Positions 50,864 to 61,249 of a stretch of 64,000 nucleotides of DNA are shown piece after piece; position 1 is the stretch's first letter, and each line of letters opens with the position of its first letter. The stretch is from JBPYCR01 sp051846915. Its GTDB lineage: Bacteria; Bacillota; Bacilli; Bacillales; Amphibacillaceae. The stretch spans positions 1 to 64,000 of the forward strand of contig NZ_JBPYCR010000017.1 of the NCBI RefSeq assembly GCF_051846915.1, read 5' to 3'. A program made the position numbers and the translations under genes. Under the pieces are notes generated by a model that was not told the DNA's origin, did not search any database, and saw only the letters and a list, made by a program, of their open reading frames with translations.

Positions 50864-51592
50864 TACTACTTGCTCCTCTCTTTCCTTTCGTCTTCATTTA
50901 ACGTCTCATTAAAACGAGCTATACCCGACTTAACAAGTGGATTAAACATGAGGAGTTCAATATGTTTTAAAATCATTCACATGTACAGAACAGTGATTAT
51001 ACGTCTCAAAAAGTAATTAAAGGAATGTAAAACATCATCAAAAACTCGCGCATTTCTATCTTTATCTAGTGCCGATTTTTTAAATCACTTGTAATATGAT
51101 CGAAAAGTTCCTTAATTGATTAGTCGACAAATGAGAACGAAAGTGGGACTTATTGAAAAGCAGAACATACGTACATAACTATCATGTAGTGTGACTAAAA
51201 TCAAATTAAGGATAGCTAAAAGTTTTAATTTAATTATATCAATGAAAACAATTAAAAGAATAGGGCTTATCCCGGCTTCCTTAAACATACAACCAATAAA
51301 AATAGGTCAATCAGGAAGTGTAAAATGCACTCTATAGAGTAAACACTTTAAATAACTGATTGACCATATAATTATGAACTGGAAAAATTGTGACAATAGA
51401 AGCGTAAATGAATTAATCTAAGCTGCCAAACGACAAGCTTGCTCGCTTCAACTATAATTTATGAGCTATGTTCTATCTACTTGTGGGTGAACTAATAAAC
51501 ATATTAATAATATTCACCGTAACTATCTTCTTTTGGCTTACATACCCCTTAGTGGATATGTTTTTTGTAAGTTGCAAAAGCTAAAGTCTCAT
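50864..51592. other. Intergenic region with a long inverted repeat
   Basis: 729 nt with no accepted gene. At 51305-51365 GGTCAATCAG and CTGATTGACC are paired across 41 nt that contain the nested arms AAGTGT/ACACTT. The structure is symmetric and could be a terminator or a relic of an element. It is not followed by a long T run on either strand. Confidence 0.45.
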
Positions 51593-54500
51593 TTAACCAT
51601 TCTTTCTGAATCGTCTATAATAATAGATTGATAGACCTGCAATTAATAGAAGTAAACCAACGAACAAGTATGAGAACATATTAGATGCTGTCATAGGTAA
51701 CGATTCCCCTTGCTCGTTATTTTCTTGACTTTCTACATCTACATTATTATCATTTATTGAAACTTGATTACCATTTGAGTTATCATGATCGGCAGTTGGC
51801 TCTTGTCCATCTACTCCATTATTCCCCTCATTTGCATCAGAACTTGCATCTTCCGGTACTTCTATTTCTAATAATGTAAATGTACTAAATTTATCGATAG
51901 CAAATTTAAATCCAACAGGAGTGTCCTTATCATACGTGATTGTACCTTCTTGAATATCAATCGTTCCATCACTATGCTCAATATAAACACGAATGTTATC
52001 TAAATCCATGCCCTCATGATAGAACTCTGTGATTGGTAAGATTACTTCTGTACGATAACCAGAATAATTTGTTTCAATTTCTTTTGGTGTTCCTAGCATT
52101 TTTGCAATCGCATCTTTATGAATAGAATTCAAGAGTGATTGTAAGGAAGAGTCTGCTGAGATACCTTTTTTAATATCCTCTTTAGTTTGCTCATTACGTA
52201 CTGGAACCACTCGGAAATATAAATCTAATATGCTTTTGTTCAAGCGGTTTATTTCCTCTTTACTTAATAAAATCGTCGCTTGATCTGTTTTGACTTCTAA
52301 ATCACCTTTGATTTTCTGTAAGGCTGCAGAGTTAATTTCAATTGCTAATTCATCTGCGGGATCACTCAGATCATCAGATAAATATACAGAAAAACGGTTA
52401 TTCAAATTTGATGTGATCATTTGCTCGTTAACAATAATTTTATCTATCTTATTAATAAGAAGATTATTGTTGTCATACAAATTGATACGCTCAATTAAGT
52501 TCAATGTTGTATTTTTCTTACCATACTTAATTCCAGCTTTACGTTTTATTGATTCACTTGCTTTGTTCTTAACGAGGTTACTTTTTACGATTAAAAGAAA
52601 TGTTTTCTTGATCGAATAATCTCCTTTAGAAACCGTTGCTGTTAAGATAACTGATTTGCCTTTTTTCTGTCTGTAAGTAGTAGCACTATGACCATCAATT
52701 GAAATTACATCTGGATTACTAGACGTCCATTCAATCGTTGTATCATGTTTACCTTCCGTTAACATAAAGAACGGCAATGTAATACTTTCCCATGTATCTT
52801 CCTTACTAAATGTAAAGGCTGTTTCGAGCGTTAAAAAGTTAGCTGCTTCTTCTAACTGCTCTTTAATTTCTTCTTCTGTTAAATTTTTATACACTGCTTC
52901 AACTATCACAGCTTCTGAAGGCATTTTAAAGGTTGCTTCCGCTGACGTGGTTTGCTTTAAGTCAACTACTCCTTTGGTTACTTTCCATGATTTGAATCGC
53001 TGGCCTTCAGAAGCCTCTTCTGCAGTAATAGTGACTGTCGTTCCTGGAGTATATTCTCCATCCCCTATGCCATTCTTCACTGTTACTTCATAAGGAATTA
53101 CTTCGTATGTTGCTTTTAGTTCTACTGGGTTAGCTGGCATTGTGAACGTAGTAGATGACTCTTTAGCATTTGCTAATGTCACATCTCCACTTGTTACTTC
53201 CCAGGATTTAAACCGCTGGCCCTCAGGAGCTTCTTCTGCCGTGATAGTGACTGTCGTTCCTGGAGTGTACGCTCCATCCCCTATGCCATTCTCCACTGTT
53301 ACTTCATAAGGAATCACTTCGTATGTTGCTTTTAGTTCTACTGGGTTAGCAGGCATTGTGAACGTAGTAGATGACTCTTTAGCATTTGTTAATGTCACAT
53401 CTCCACTTGTTACTTCCCATGCTTTAAACCGCTGGCCTTCAGGAGCTTCTTCTGCCGTAATACTTACTTTAGCACTTGGGGTGTATTCCCCACCTCCTGT
53501 GCCATTCTCCACTGTTACCTCATAAGGAATAACTTCATACGTCGCTTTTACCTCTACTGGACCAGATGGCATGGTGAACGTAGTAATTGACTCTTTTTCA
53601 TTTGTTAACGTCAAATCACCACTTAGTACTTCCCATGCTTTAAAACGTTGGCCTTCGAAAGCCTTTCCTGCTGTAATTGTTACTGTGTCTCCCTCTGCAT
53701 ACGCACCTGTCCCAGTTCCATTTTCCACCGTCATTGCATAAATAGATTCATATACTACTTTTACTTCTACTGGACCAGATGGCATGATGAAAGTAGTAGT
53801 GGACGCTTTAATATCTGCTAGTGTCACATCCCCATTTGTTACTTCCCAGGATTTAAATCGCTGGCCTTCAGAAGCCTCTTCTGCAGTAATAGTGACTGTC
53901 GTTCCTAGAGTATATTCTCCATCCCCTATGCCATTCTTCACTGTTACTTCATAAGGAATTACTTCGTATGTTGCTTTTAGTTCTACTGGGTTAGCTGGCA
54001 TTGTGAACGTAGTAGATGACTCTTTAGCATTTGCTAATGTCACATCTCCACTTGTTACTTCCCAGGATTTAAACCGCTGGTCCTCAGGAGCTTCTTCTGC
54101 CGTAATACTTACTTTAGTACCTGAAGTGTACTCTCCGTCCCCACTTCCATGAATTACTTGAGCAGAATATTTAGCTTTTTTCATAGTTTTCTTATCTGAC
54201 ATGTTTACATCATTTGGTGAAATGGTAAACGTAATTTCTCGTTCTGCTGCACTAGTAGAAATAGTTGAAAATGTAACAGACCTTAAAGCTGCTTGATATT
54301 CCTCAACAGTTGCCTCTCCATTAAGTGTTAATACACCATTTTCATCATTATACGATCCAGATATACCACCCTGATTCGTAAATGAAAGCATATCACCAAT
54401 CTTGAAATTGTCAATAACAACACTTGCCTGGTCCAACGTTGGAATAGAGTAAATATCAATAGTGATATTCTCATCAATTATTTCAGGGTTGCCAGTTTCA

Positions 54501-55639
54501 AAAGTTGTTGACCCTTCAGAAGTGGAAATACCTTTATCTTCCATTAAAACTTCAATCGGAGCCCGGTCACTTTGCACACCATTTTCAACGATTGAATAGT
54601 AATATTTTTTTCCATTTGTATTCATACTTGGTTCAATGACCAATTCAGTTCCAGAGGAGATTGGCTTCACGTCTTCTTTGTTCTCGTAGAAAATATATGT
54701 TTTTCCTGCTTCAGGAGTTACCGTAACTTCTTGATCCTCTTGCTTTGTTATAGTCATTGCTGCAGGGGCATCAGGCTTTGGTGCTTGCACATAGTTATCA
54801 TTTTCTTTAATTCCAGCTGACGTATACTCACTATCAAATAAAACACCTAGAATCTCGTGTTTGGAATAGGACCAACCTGTTGCTGATGAGAATCCAACAA
54901 AAACATCCCTCGTCTCACCAAAAATTTCTTTGAAATCAATTTCATGCGAGACATGAGGAGTTTCTGGTTTTGTAGCATTCCCACTATTATCCTCGGCAAA
55001 ATATACCTTCATTTGACCATCACTATAATCAACCCAAACCGAATATAGATTATTATCGTGGTCAATGGTTTGTATGTTTTTCGAGGCTAAATGTTCCTTA
55101 TAATTACCATTTTTCATAATCGCAATATGGCTTTCGGAAGGATCATCTTCATTTTCGTATGTATCTATTTCCACTACAACACTTGGTCCAATACCACTGT
55201 AGCCCATTGCACCACCTGGAGGACCAGCCGTATTACTTTTACTTTGAATAACAAAAGCAATCCCGTCGGCGCCATAGGTGTCAGACTCTGATATTTTAAA
55301 TGTATACTTCGCATTAAAAGACAAATCTTCTCTTAAATGAATACTATTTTTCATATAGGCAAATCCCGTTTTATTCTTTCCTTTTGGTGTTAATACAATG
55401 CGGTCCCCTTCTAGGTCAGCATCCATACCAATATTCCAATAGTCTGGAGAAAAACCATCATTAAATCCTAAACCTCCATTCTCCGGTTCACCCTGAGCAC
55501 CCTGTGCAATCGTAATTGGTTTAGATGTCCCTTCTGCCGATGCACTCATCGGCATTACCGGCAGCATCGGAATTAATAACATAACAATGACCCATATGGT
55601 TATCCCCTTATTCAATCTTCTAACATCTCGCTTCTTCAT
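51593..55639 (-). CDS. Sortase-anchored lectin-like surface adhesin
   Basis: A 1348-residue wall protein. It has a signal peptide (1-35, ending SASA), an L-type lectin-like domain (about 45-275, with DGIAFVIQ and VVVEIDTYEN), a linker, and a cadherin-like segment (about 370-480). Six repeats of 72 residues (about 487-918) follow, of the InlB B-repeat type (YTPGTTVTITAEEAPEGQRF, then KSWEV). Next come an atrophied bacterial Ig-like domain (about 919-1015), a further beta region, LPMTA near 1315, one helix and RRFRKNG. Sortase should link it to peptidoglycan. The repeats are nearly identical in DNA. Two-component genes follow upstream. Confidence 0.87.
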   Translation of the reverse strand: MKKRDVRRLNKGITIWVIVMLLIPMLPVMPMSASAEGTSKPITIAQGAQGEPENGGLGFNDGFSPDYWNIGMDADLEGDRIVLTPKGKNKTGFAYMKNSIHLREDLSFNAKYTFKISESDTYGADGIAFVIQSKSNTAGPPGGAMGYSGIGPSVVVEIDTYENEDDPSESHIAIMKNGNYKEHLASKNIQTIDHDNNLYSVWVDYSDGQMKVYFAEDNSGNATKPETPHVSHEIDFKEIFGETRDVFVGFSSATGWSYSKHEILGVLFDSEYTSAGIKENDNYVQAPKPDAPAAMTITKQEDQEVTVTPEAGKTYIFYENKEDVKPISSGTELVIEPSMNTNGKKYYYSIVENGVQSDRAPIEVLMEDKGISTSEGSTTFETGNPEIIDENITIDIYSIPTLDQASVVIDNFKIGDMLSFTNQGGISGSYNDENGVLTLNGEATVEEYQAALRSVTFSTISTSAAEREITFTISPNDVNMSDKKTMKKAKYSAQVIHGSGDGEYTSGTKVSITAEEAPEDQRFKSWEVTSGDVTLANAKESSTTFTMPANPVELKATYEVIPYEVTVKNGIGDGEYTLGTTVTITAEEASEGQRFKSWEVTNGDVTLADIKASTTTFIMPSGPVEVKVVYESIYAMTVENGTGTGAYAEGDTVTITAGKAFEGQRFKAWEVLSGDLTLTNEKESITTFTMPSGPVEVKATYEVIPYEVTVENGTGGGEYTPSAKVSITAEEAPEGQRFKAWEVTSGDVTLTNAKESSTTFTMPANPVELKATYEVIPYEVTVENGIGDGAYTPGTTVTITAEEAPEGQRFKSWEVTSGDVTLANAKESSTTFTMPANPVELKATYEVIPYEVTVKNGIGDGEYTPGTTVTITAEEASEGQRFKSWKVTKGVVDLKQTTSAEATFKMPSEAVIVEAVYKNLTEEEIKEQLEEAANFLTLETAFTFSKEDTWESITLPFFMLTEGKHDTTIEWTSSNPDVISIDGHSATTYRQKKGKSVILTATVSKGDYSIKKTFLLIVKSNLVKNKASESIKRKAGIKYGKKNTTLNLIERINLYDNNNLLINKIDKIIVNEQMITSNLNNRFSVYLSDDLSDPADELAIEINSAALQKIKGDLEVKTDQATILLSKEEINRLNKSILDLYFRVVPVRNEQTKEDIKKGISADSSLQSLLNSIHKDAIAKMLGTPKEIETNYSGYRTEVILPITEFYHEGMDLDNIRVYIEHSDGTIDIQEGTITYDKDTPVGFKFAIDKFSTFTLLEIEVPEDASSDANEGNNGVDGQEPTADHDNSNGNQVSINDNNVDVESQENNEQGESLPMTASNMFSYLFVGLLLLIAGLSIYYYRRFRKNG
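52890..54180 (-). repeat. Six tandem 216-nt coding repeats
   Basis: The repeats encode 72 residues each. Copies 1, 4 and 5 share long runs without change, such as the ATTGTGAACGTAGTAGATGA segment, showing recent unequal exchange. Copies 2, 3 and 6 have diverged. Copy number may vary among strains and assembly here should be checked. Confidence 0.85.
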
Positions 55640-55891
55640 AAAACTCCTCCATCATTTTTTTATATAAACTCCATATTATATATAGGTAAGACTAAGCCTT
55701 ATGTATCAGTTCCAGGTAGGATTCTACTTCTAATAATCGTATCCAAACATTCCCTTTAGTGATTTTTCTACATTTTCCTACAAAATTATATAGTACGACA
55801 CTAAACATAGACTTAACATTAGAAAAAGCAGGGCTATATATCTAGTGAAATATACCCTGCTATTCTCAAAAAATATGTTAGAAAAAATGCT

Positions 55892-57028
55892 TCAATTTTT
55901 TTCTTTCCAATTTTTATACCATTGATTAATGGTCTTATTTAATGGTGCTTGCATTTCTTCTTGATAGAATTGTTTTAGTCTTTGATATAGTCGCTCAATA
56001 TCCTGACTACGTTTTTTTAAAGCGTATAATTGAAATAGTTCTAACACAATCCCGTCGTCGTGAAAAAGAAGATCAGAAACTTTTTCATAATACATAATTG
56101 CTTCATCAAATTGCTGAGCTTTAGACAAACAACGTGAAATGTCGATTAATCGATTTCTATATAGATTTTGTAAATAAGTCTGCTCGTTATTTGCCCAAGT
56201 GTAGTCCAGGTTTTCCATGTAACGCCCTCTTACAAATGAAAGAGCTGAAATACAATCTCTAACATTTTCTTGTGTAACAGTTGGGTAATTTTTCAAATGC
56301 TCATACCACTGATCTACATCCGTTTTAATCATTTGACCTAACACCAATTGATACGAATCATTTTGAAACTTGATAGATATGTCCAGTTCATGTGCACGAA
56401 TTAACTGACGCAAGCGATAAATCGTCATATGTAAATGGGTAGTAGCTTTTTTATCCGTAGAACCTGGCCAGATGATATCAATTATCTCAAACTTTGAAAT
56501 CGCTCTTTCACGAAAATGCAATAATAGTAAAAATAATTCCTTTACTCTACCAGATCGCCACTTTAAATCAATTTCCTTGTTATTCACTTGAATAATTACG
56601 TTCCCCATCACATTTATCGTAGTGATTTCTAAAGATTTTTCGAAGCCTCTTTTTTCCTTTATCCTGCTTTCAATTCTATCTAATGTTTGTACTATTCTCT
56701 CTAACCGCACAGGCTTCAATAAATAATCAAGCGCATATTGTTCAAACGCCTCTACAGCATAATCCTTATAAGCAGTAATAAATACAATTTCAATTTGCGG
56801 TTGCACCATCTTCAATTTATCCGCAAAGGCTAAACCATTCATTTCAGGCATTTCAATATCAACAAAAGCAACATCAACCAGCTCTTTCTGTGCCCATGTT
56901 AATGCATCTGACGGTGAAACAAAAGTAGATATATTTTCTTTTTTTACTCGCTTACTCTTTTCAAAAATGTGCTTCATATGCTCTAGAGCCATTCTTTCAT
57001 CATCTAGTAAGAGAAATTTCATTATCAA
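55892..57028 (-). CDS. Response regulator with winged-helix and BTAD-like output
   Basis: A 378-residue protein. The receiver (1-120) has Asp in VAFVDIEMPEMNG and Lys in DYLLKPVRL. An OmpR-like DNA-binding domain follows (about 145-230, including TTHLHMTIYRLRQLI), then a helical tetratricopeptide-type BTAD domain (about 240-375). It overlaps the kinase gene by 29 nt. The neighbouring adhesin gene on the same strand is the likely target. Confidence 0.8.
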   Translation of the reverse strand: MIMKFLLLDDERMALEHMKHIFEKSKRVKKENISTFVSPSDALTWAQKELVDVAFVDIEMPEMNGLAFADKLKMVQPQIEIVFITAYKDYAVEAFEQYALDYLLKPVRLERIVQTLDRIESRIKEKRGFEKSLEITTINVMGNVIIQVNNKEIDLKWRSGRVKELFLLLLHFRERAISKFEIIDIIWPGSTDKKATTHLHMTIYRLRQLIRAHELDISIKFQNDSYQLVLGQMIKTDVDQWYEHLKNYPTVTQENVRDCISALSFVRGRYMENLDYTWANNEQTYLQNLYRNRLIDISRCLSKAQQFDEAIMYYEKVSDLLFHDDGIVLELFQLYALKKRSQDIERLYQRLKQFYQEEMQAPLNKTINQWYKNWKEKN

Positions 57029-58961
57029 CGCCCCCGCGATCAGGTATATTTAATGAAATCGTTGTACCTTTCCCTTGTACACTTTCAATTGATAAACCAT
57101 AGCCAAATAACCGCTTCATTCTTTTTTGAATATTATGTAATCCAATCCCGTCACCATTCGAACGATTACTATGTAAAATATTTTGTAATTTTTCTTCTGA
57201 AATTCCTATGCCATCATCCGAAACAGAAATGTTATGACCTTCAGCTGTCTTTTCAATAGTAATAGTAACCGTGCCACCTTCTTTTTTCATATTAATCCCG
57301 TGACGCACTGCGTTCTCTACTATTGGTTGGATTATAAATGGTGGAACAACAAAATCTACACCATCCTCAATTGAGGCGATTACCTTTAGCCTATCTTCAA
57401 ATCTAGCCTTTTCAATCTTAAGATAAGCATAAATAAAATCTAATTCCTCATGTACGCTAATCCACTGTTCTTTATTGTAAAAATCAAACTTCGCACGCAA
57501 ATAATCACTTAATGATAATACTAACTCGTAAGCTTTGTCTCTATTGGTTAAAACCAGTGATGCAATCACGTTCAATGCATTAAATAAAAAATGCGGTTTA
57601 ATTTGTGCCTGCAGAAAAGCTAGCTCTTTCTCATCGACCTGACTAGATTTCTCTGAAACTATGTTAAGTGTTTCTAAAAGTTCATAAGATAACTCTGCAC
57701 TTTTTTTATAATAAAGTGTGTATCGATGGATTAATAGGGATGCGATGGCAATACTAAAAACTGCCATACAAAAAAATGCAACATCCATATTTGACGTTAA
57801 CCCAAAACTATAAATAGTAACATCAAACCAAAACTGAAATACACAAAACATTGCAATAACTAAGGTTATATGCTCCACCGAGCTATTAACAGCGTGCTTT
57901 TTGTTAAGGTATAACCAAAAGATTCTAAGCCACATGGAAAAAAATGCACACACACCAAAAATCATATAAAACGTTAATGTCCCTAAATATATTTCCAATG
58001 GGAGCGATAGGGCAAACAAGATTAAAAATCCAAAAATGATTGCAATTATATTTCTCACTTGATTCGGTAAAAATTTAGCATTTATTTTATTCACAACCAT
58101 TAAAACAAAAATACCCGACAATGCATTCACAATGTGTCCAAAGCGAAAAGTCGAACTCAACGTTATTTCAGGAATGATAATTGTAATGATTCGCTCACTA
58201 TAGATACTCCCCATGATACCAAAGCATAAACACGCAAACGCCAAAGCAAAGGTTGCTGGCTCCTTTATCCGATAATATTTACTCGTTATAAATAAGATCG
58301 TATAAAACACTCCTACCATAAACACAATAAAAATCATCGCAAATTCAAATATAATACTCTGTTGCTGACCTTTAATCATTTCTCGTTGTGAACCAAATAA
58401 AATTGGTTTGGATATACCTCCAACAATATACTCATGATTGGATGCTTGTATAATAATTTCTGCAGTCGATTCATTCATTTCAAAGTATACCATTTCAGAA
58501 TTATTACCCGGAATACTTTTTTCCAAAGTCCTCGTAACCTGACCATCCTCTAGCACCAGTTCACCATTAACAAATATTTTACTTGCATTGCGAATATTTG
58601 ACTTTTTCATTCCAAAAAATTGATTCTCAGGAATATCATTTATCACCATCCGATACGTTGCAAATCCTTTATTTGCATATCGGTTCCCATCAAGGTCACG
58701 AATCCAGCTTCCTGGCACATTAATATATGGAACAGTTGTATCCAATCCTTCTAAATCCTCAGATGTAAGAAGTTTTCCCCAATAAAATTCCCACTCACCA
58801 TTTAATTTTATGACACCGTTATTAGCAAAGTCAGTTTCAGATATATTTACTTCTCCATCCTTAACAAGGCCCTCATTATTAAGCGCATCCCAGTAATAAA
58901 TGCCTAATCCAACAATAACGACAAATGATACCCATAGAAATACCTGCTTAGTACATTTCAA
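57000..58961 (-). CDS. LytS-like sensor kinase with 7TMR-DISM input
   Basis: A 653-residue kinase from a TTG start at 58961, preceded by AAAGGGGCGGCGAT. It has an N-terminal helix, an extracytoplasmic beta-sandwich of DISMED2 type (NGEWEFYWG to PGNNSEMVYF), seven membrane segments (about 190-400), and a His_kinase domain with QIKPHFLFNALNVI. The HATPase N-box is PIVENAVRHG, and GDGIGLHNIQKR closes the ATP lid. DISM domains are thought to bind sugars. It pairs with the regulator at 55892. Confidence 0.87.
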   Translation of the reverse strand: MKCTKQVFLWVSFVVIVGLGIYYWDALNNEGLVKDGEVNISETDFANNGVIKLNGEWEFYWGKLLTSEDLEGLDTTVPYINVPGSWIRDLDGNRYANKGFATYRMVINDIPENQFFGMKKSNIRNASKIFVNGELVLEDGQVTRTLEKSIPGNNSEMVYFEMNESTAEIIIQASNHEYIVGGISKPILFGSQREMIKGQQQSIIFEFAMIFIVFMVGVFYTILFITSKYYRIKEPATFALAFACLCFGIMGSIYSERIITIIIPEITLSSTFRFGHIVNALSGIFVLMVVNKINAKFLPNQVRNIIAIIFGFLILFALSLPLEIYLGTLTFYMIFGVCAFFSMWLRIFWLYLNKKHAVNSSVEHITLVIAMFCVFQFWFDVTIYSFGLTSNMDVAFFCMAVFSIAIASLLIHRYTLYYKKSAELSYELLETLNIVSEKSSQVDEKELAFLQAQIKPHFLFNALNVIASLVLTNRDKAYELVLSLSDYLRAKFDFYNKEQWISVHEELDFIYAYLKIEKARFEDRLKVIASIEDGVDFVVPPFIIQPIVENAVRHGINMKKEGGTVTITIEKTAEGHNISVSDDGIGISEEKLQNILHSNRSNGDGIGLHNIQKRMKRLFGYGLSIESVQGKGTTISLNIPDRGGVDNEISLTR

Positions 58962-59099
58962 ATCGCCGCCCCTTTCTTTTACTAACTTTTTTCCATAAAT
59001 GATTAGCACCGTATTAAAAAAATCTAAACTCAAAATAAAGGGAGTAATGTTAGTTTGATAACTGGTCACAGTAGTTGGTATTTTTATAAAAATATTTTT

Positions 59100-59390
59100 A
59101 AAGGTGTCCGAATTGAAAAAAGGTTATGATAGAAATTTTAAACTAATTTCCGTCAAAATGGTAGCAGAAATTGTAGGAATTTGTCGTGGTTGCAAGGAAT
59201 TGTATTAAAAGAATGCATATGTAGGTCAAGAAGTATAAAGAAGATCAAGGCGATAGAGTTAAGATCTGTGGGAACCTTGTTTTGTTCAGAAGATCCTGAG
59301 ACGACTTTGAAAGTATACTCATGTTAACGAAAAAATGAAAGTTAAATATATTGATGATTTATTAAATGATGTATCGAGATTTACTTGAAA
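59100..59390 (+). pseudogene. Scraps of IS3 OrfA-like and tyrosine-recombinase-like sequence
   Basis: LKKGYDRNFKLISVKMVAE at about 59113 resembles the start of IS3-type OrfA proteins. PETTLKVYS, followed one base out of frame by HVNEKMKVKYIDDLL, at about 59292-59370 resembles a phage-integrase C-terminus. Stops and shifts lie between, so neither is intact. The 590-nt space holds no gene and ends with the groEL terminator. Confidence 0.4.
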
Positions 59391-59428
59391 AGCTAATAAT
59401 AAATGTTATCTTTTTATTACCTTTACAG

Positions 59429-59462
59429 CAAAAAACGAGGTCTGCCCTCTGGCAAACCCCGT
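59429..59462 (-). terminator. groEL: groEL terminator
   Basis: Minus strand ACGGGGTTTGCC...GGCAGACCTCGT followed by TTTTTTGC. It is 90 nt beyond the groEL stop, a strong intrinsic terminator. Confidence 0.85.
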
Positions 59463-59552
59463 CATATCAATCTTTATTTAATTTATTAAGGAACTTGAAC
59501 TAAAACCGCAACGTCGTGTTGCAACGTTCAAGTGATCAACATCCTGTTGACC

Positions 59553-61187
59553 CTACATCATTCCTGGCATGCCGCCCATGCCGCCCATGTCTGGCATTCC
59601 GCCACCGCCTGCTTCTTCTTCAGGCATGTCTGCTACTACTGCTTCGGTAGTCAAGAACATGGATGCGACGGATGCTGCATGTTGTAATGCAGAACGAGTA
59701 ACTTTTGTTGGATCAACGATACCTGCGTCAATCATGTTCACCCAGTCACCTTTTGCTGCGTCAAAACCAACGCCAATAGCTTCGCCTTTTAGACGCTCAA
59801 CAACGATGGAACCTTCGAGACCAGCATTTTCAGCGATTTGACGAACTGGCTCTTCAAGCGCACGTAATACGATGCTTGCACCTGTTGCTTCGTCGTCTTC
59901 TAAGGCTAGCTCAGCAACTTTTTTATACACGTTAACAAGTGCTGTTCCGCCACCTGATACGATTCCTTCTTCTACAGCTGCACGTGTGGAGTTAAGTGCG
60001 TCTTCCATACGTAGCTTGCGCTCTTTTAATTCTGTTTCTGTTGCAGCTCCAACTTTAACTACTGCAACTCCTCCAGCTAGTTTAGCCAAGCGCTCCTGTA
60101 GTTTTTCTTTATCGAATTCAGAAGTAGTTTCTTCTGCTTGTGCACGGATTTGTGTCACGCGGGAAGAAATTGCTTCCGGATTGCCGGCGCCTTCTACGAT
60201 TGTTGTGTTCTCCTTAGAAACAACAACTTTTGAAGCACGTCCAAGCTGAGAAATATCTGTACTCTTTAGGTCAAGTCCTAAATCTTCTGTTATTACTTCT
60301 CCACCAGTAAGAACGGCGATATCTTCAAGCATTGCTTTACGACGATCCCCGAATCCAGGTGCTTTTACAGCAACTGCATTAAATGTCCCACGAATTTTGT
60401 TAACAACTAACGTAGCTAACGCTTCGCCTTCTACATCTTCAGCAATGATAAGAAGTGGTTTACTTTCTTGTACTACTTTCTCCAATACAGGTAGAACTTC
60501 TTGGATATTGGAAATCTTTTTATCCGTAATCAAAATATATGGATCTTCCAACACTGCTTCCATTTTATCTTGGTCAGTAACCATGTATGGAGAAGCATAT
60601 CCACGGTCAAATTGCATACCTTCTACAACTTCAAGTTCTGTTGCAAAACCTTTGGATTCTTCAATTGTAATTACACCGTCGTTACCAACGCGCTCCATCG
60701 CTTCAGCAATAAGCTGTCCAACTTCATCGTCACCGGATGAAATCGCTGCAACTTGTGAAATCGACTCTTTATCTTCAATCATTTTAGAAATGGATTTCAA
60801 TTCTGTCACTGCTGCTTCAACCGCTTTTTCAATTCCCCGGCGAATGCCAACAGGATTTGCACCGGATGTAACGTTTTTCAGCCCTTCACGAATCATAGCT
60901 TGTGCTAATACAGTAGCTGTTGTTGTACCGTCACCAGCTACATCATTTGTTTTAGAAGCAACTTCGGATACGAGCTGAGCACCCATATTTTCAAAACGAT
61001 CTTCTAGTTCAATTTCTTTTGCAATGGTTACACCGTCATTTGTAATTAATGGTGAACCAAATTTTTTATCCAAAACAACATTTCGACCTTTTGGTCCCAA
61101 TGTTACTTTAACTGCGTTCGCTAACGTATCGACACCTTTCATTAAGGAACGTCGTGCATCTTCACTAAACTTGATTTCTTTAGCCAT
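59553..61187 (-). CDS. groEL: Chaperonin GroEL (Hsp60)
   Basis: A 544-residue chaperonin with the invariant GDGTTTATVLA ATP-site motif and GGM-rich tail (MGGMGGMPGMM). It folds non-native proteins in the GroEL-GroES cavity. AAGGAGG precedes the ATG at 61187. It is second in the groES-groEL operon, 62 nt after groES. Confidence 0.97.
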   Translation of the reverse strand: MAKEIKFSEDARRSLMKGVDTLANAVKVTLGPKGRNVVLDKKFGSPLITNDGVTIAKEIELEDRFENMGAQLVSEVASKTNDVAGDGTTTATVLAQAMIREGLKNVTSGANPVGIRRGIEKAVEAAVTELKSISKMIEDKESISQVAAISSGDDEVGQLIAEAMERVGNDGVITIEESKGFATELEVVEGMQFDRGYASPYMVTDQDKMEAVLEDPYILITDKKISNIQEVLPVLEKVVQESKPLLIIAEDVEGEALATLVVNKIRGTFNAVAVKAPGFGDRRKAMLEDIAVLTGGEVITEDLGLDLKSTDISQLGRASKVVVSKENTTIVEGAGNPEAISSRVTQIRAQAEETTSEFDKEKLQERLAKLAGGVAVVKVGAATETELKERKLRMEDALNSTRAAVEEGIVSGGGTALVNVYKKVAELALEDDEATGASIVLRALEEPVRQIAENAGLEGSIVVERLKGEAIGVGFDAAKGDWVNMIDAGIVDPTKVTRSALQHAASVASMFLTTEAVVADMPEEEAGGGGMPDMGGMGGMPGMM

Positions 61188-61249
61188 ATAAAATAACCTC
61201 CTTAAAATATTTCATAAGTATATCTGCTTTCTAATACAGTATTAATTTC

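Noticed and set aside
52890..54180. CRISPR array
   Set aside because: The repeats are 216 nt, in frame, and encode protein domains.
59569..60978. Long plus-strand frames opposite groEL
   Set aside because: These are mirror frames of a highly biased gene and show Ser/Thr-rich content typical of antisense reading.
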